A stretch of DNA of 5,102 nt, taken from contig JAGGSD010000259.1 in NCBI GenBank assembly GCA_021159265.1, positions 1-5,102 on the forward strand. Direction: 5' to 3'. The notes beneath the pieces were generated by a model. The model did no database searches and was not told the origin of the DNA. It worked only from the letters and a program-made list of their open reading frames with translations. This document shows positions 5,038 to 5,102 of this stretch, in pieces. Source of the DNA: Syntrophobacterales bacterium (lineage in GTDB: Bacteria; Desulfobacterota; Syntrophia; Syntrophales; UBA6807). Position 1 is the first letter of the stretch, and every line of letters starts with the position of its first letter. The translations under genes and the position numbers were made by a program.

Positions 5038-5102
5038 TTTGATGCACCCGTAAAAAGTCCAAAAACTCCCTCTCCCTTGATGGGAGAGGGTAGGGGTGAG
5101 GG
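5038..5102. repeat. Dispersed-repeat block at the right edge
   Basis: Two parts are seen. First, 5040-5059 read on the - strand is GACTTTTTACGGGTGCATCA, related to 101-120 on the + strand (15 of 20 identical). Second, CCCTCTCCC (5068-5076) pairs perfectly with GGGAGAGGG (5082-5090) around the loop TTGAT, followed by TAGGGGTGAGGG up to the window end. The pattern 'ccctctccc..gggagagggtaggggtgaggg' is a commonly met intergenic repeat in proteobacteria. The block may continue beyond the window. Confidence 0.6.

Overview
The window looks like a chromosomal segment from a Gram-negative environmental bacterium, most likely of the Desulfobacterota ('Deltaproteobacteria') type. This placement is inference. 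It rests on the moderate G+C content, the style of the Cache-PAS-PAS histidine kinase, and the abundance of palindromic dispersed repeats between genes. No marker gene fixes the taxonomy.

Layout, left to right. Positions 1-146 hold no gene, only a perfect 8-bp hairpin and a short repeat-like stretch. Then comes a complete tRNA-Glu(TTC) transcription unit on the + strand: sigma-70-type promoter (147-176), tRNA with encoded CCA (197-272) and intrinsic terminator (284-316). Immediately after it lies a roughly 243-bp nested inverted-repeat element (311-553), with heptamer-repeat arms and two GC-rich inner hairpins. Everything else is a signalling cluster on the - strand, read right to left: a large membrane sensor histidine kinase (2209-4869), two single-domain response regulators (1869-2234 and 1499-1864), a 144-bp gap, and an HD-GYP cyclic-di-GMP phosphodiesterase (497-1354). 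The kinase leader (4870-5102) holds a candidate promoter or promoters, an 18-nt near-palindrome and another dispersed repeat block at the window edge.

How the genes probably work together: the kinase senses an extracytoplasmic ligand through a double-Cache domain, adds cytoplasmic PAS input, autophosphorylates on H660 and passes phosphate to D53 and/or D52 of the two stand-alone receivers. The HD-GYP enzyme has intact catalytic motifs but no receiver of its own, only an N-terminal coiled coil. A receiver acting in trans, or simple co-expression, could therefore link the phosphorelay to c-di-GMP breakdown.

Two points deserve attention. First, the right arm of the palindromic element runs into the HD-GYP gene and supplies its last 18 codons and the stop. 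Second, the kinase and the first receiver overlap by 26 nt in different frames across a run of seven A, where loss of one A would fuse them into a hybrid kinase of about 999 residues. The protein families are ordinary; I see no wholly new system, but the element-gene junction and the split/fused relay are worth checking.
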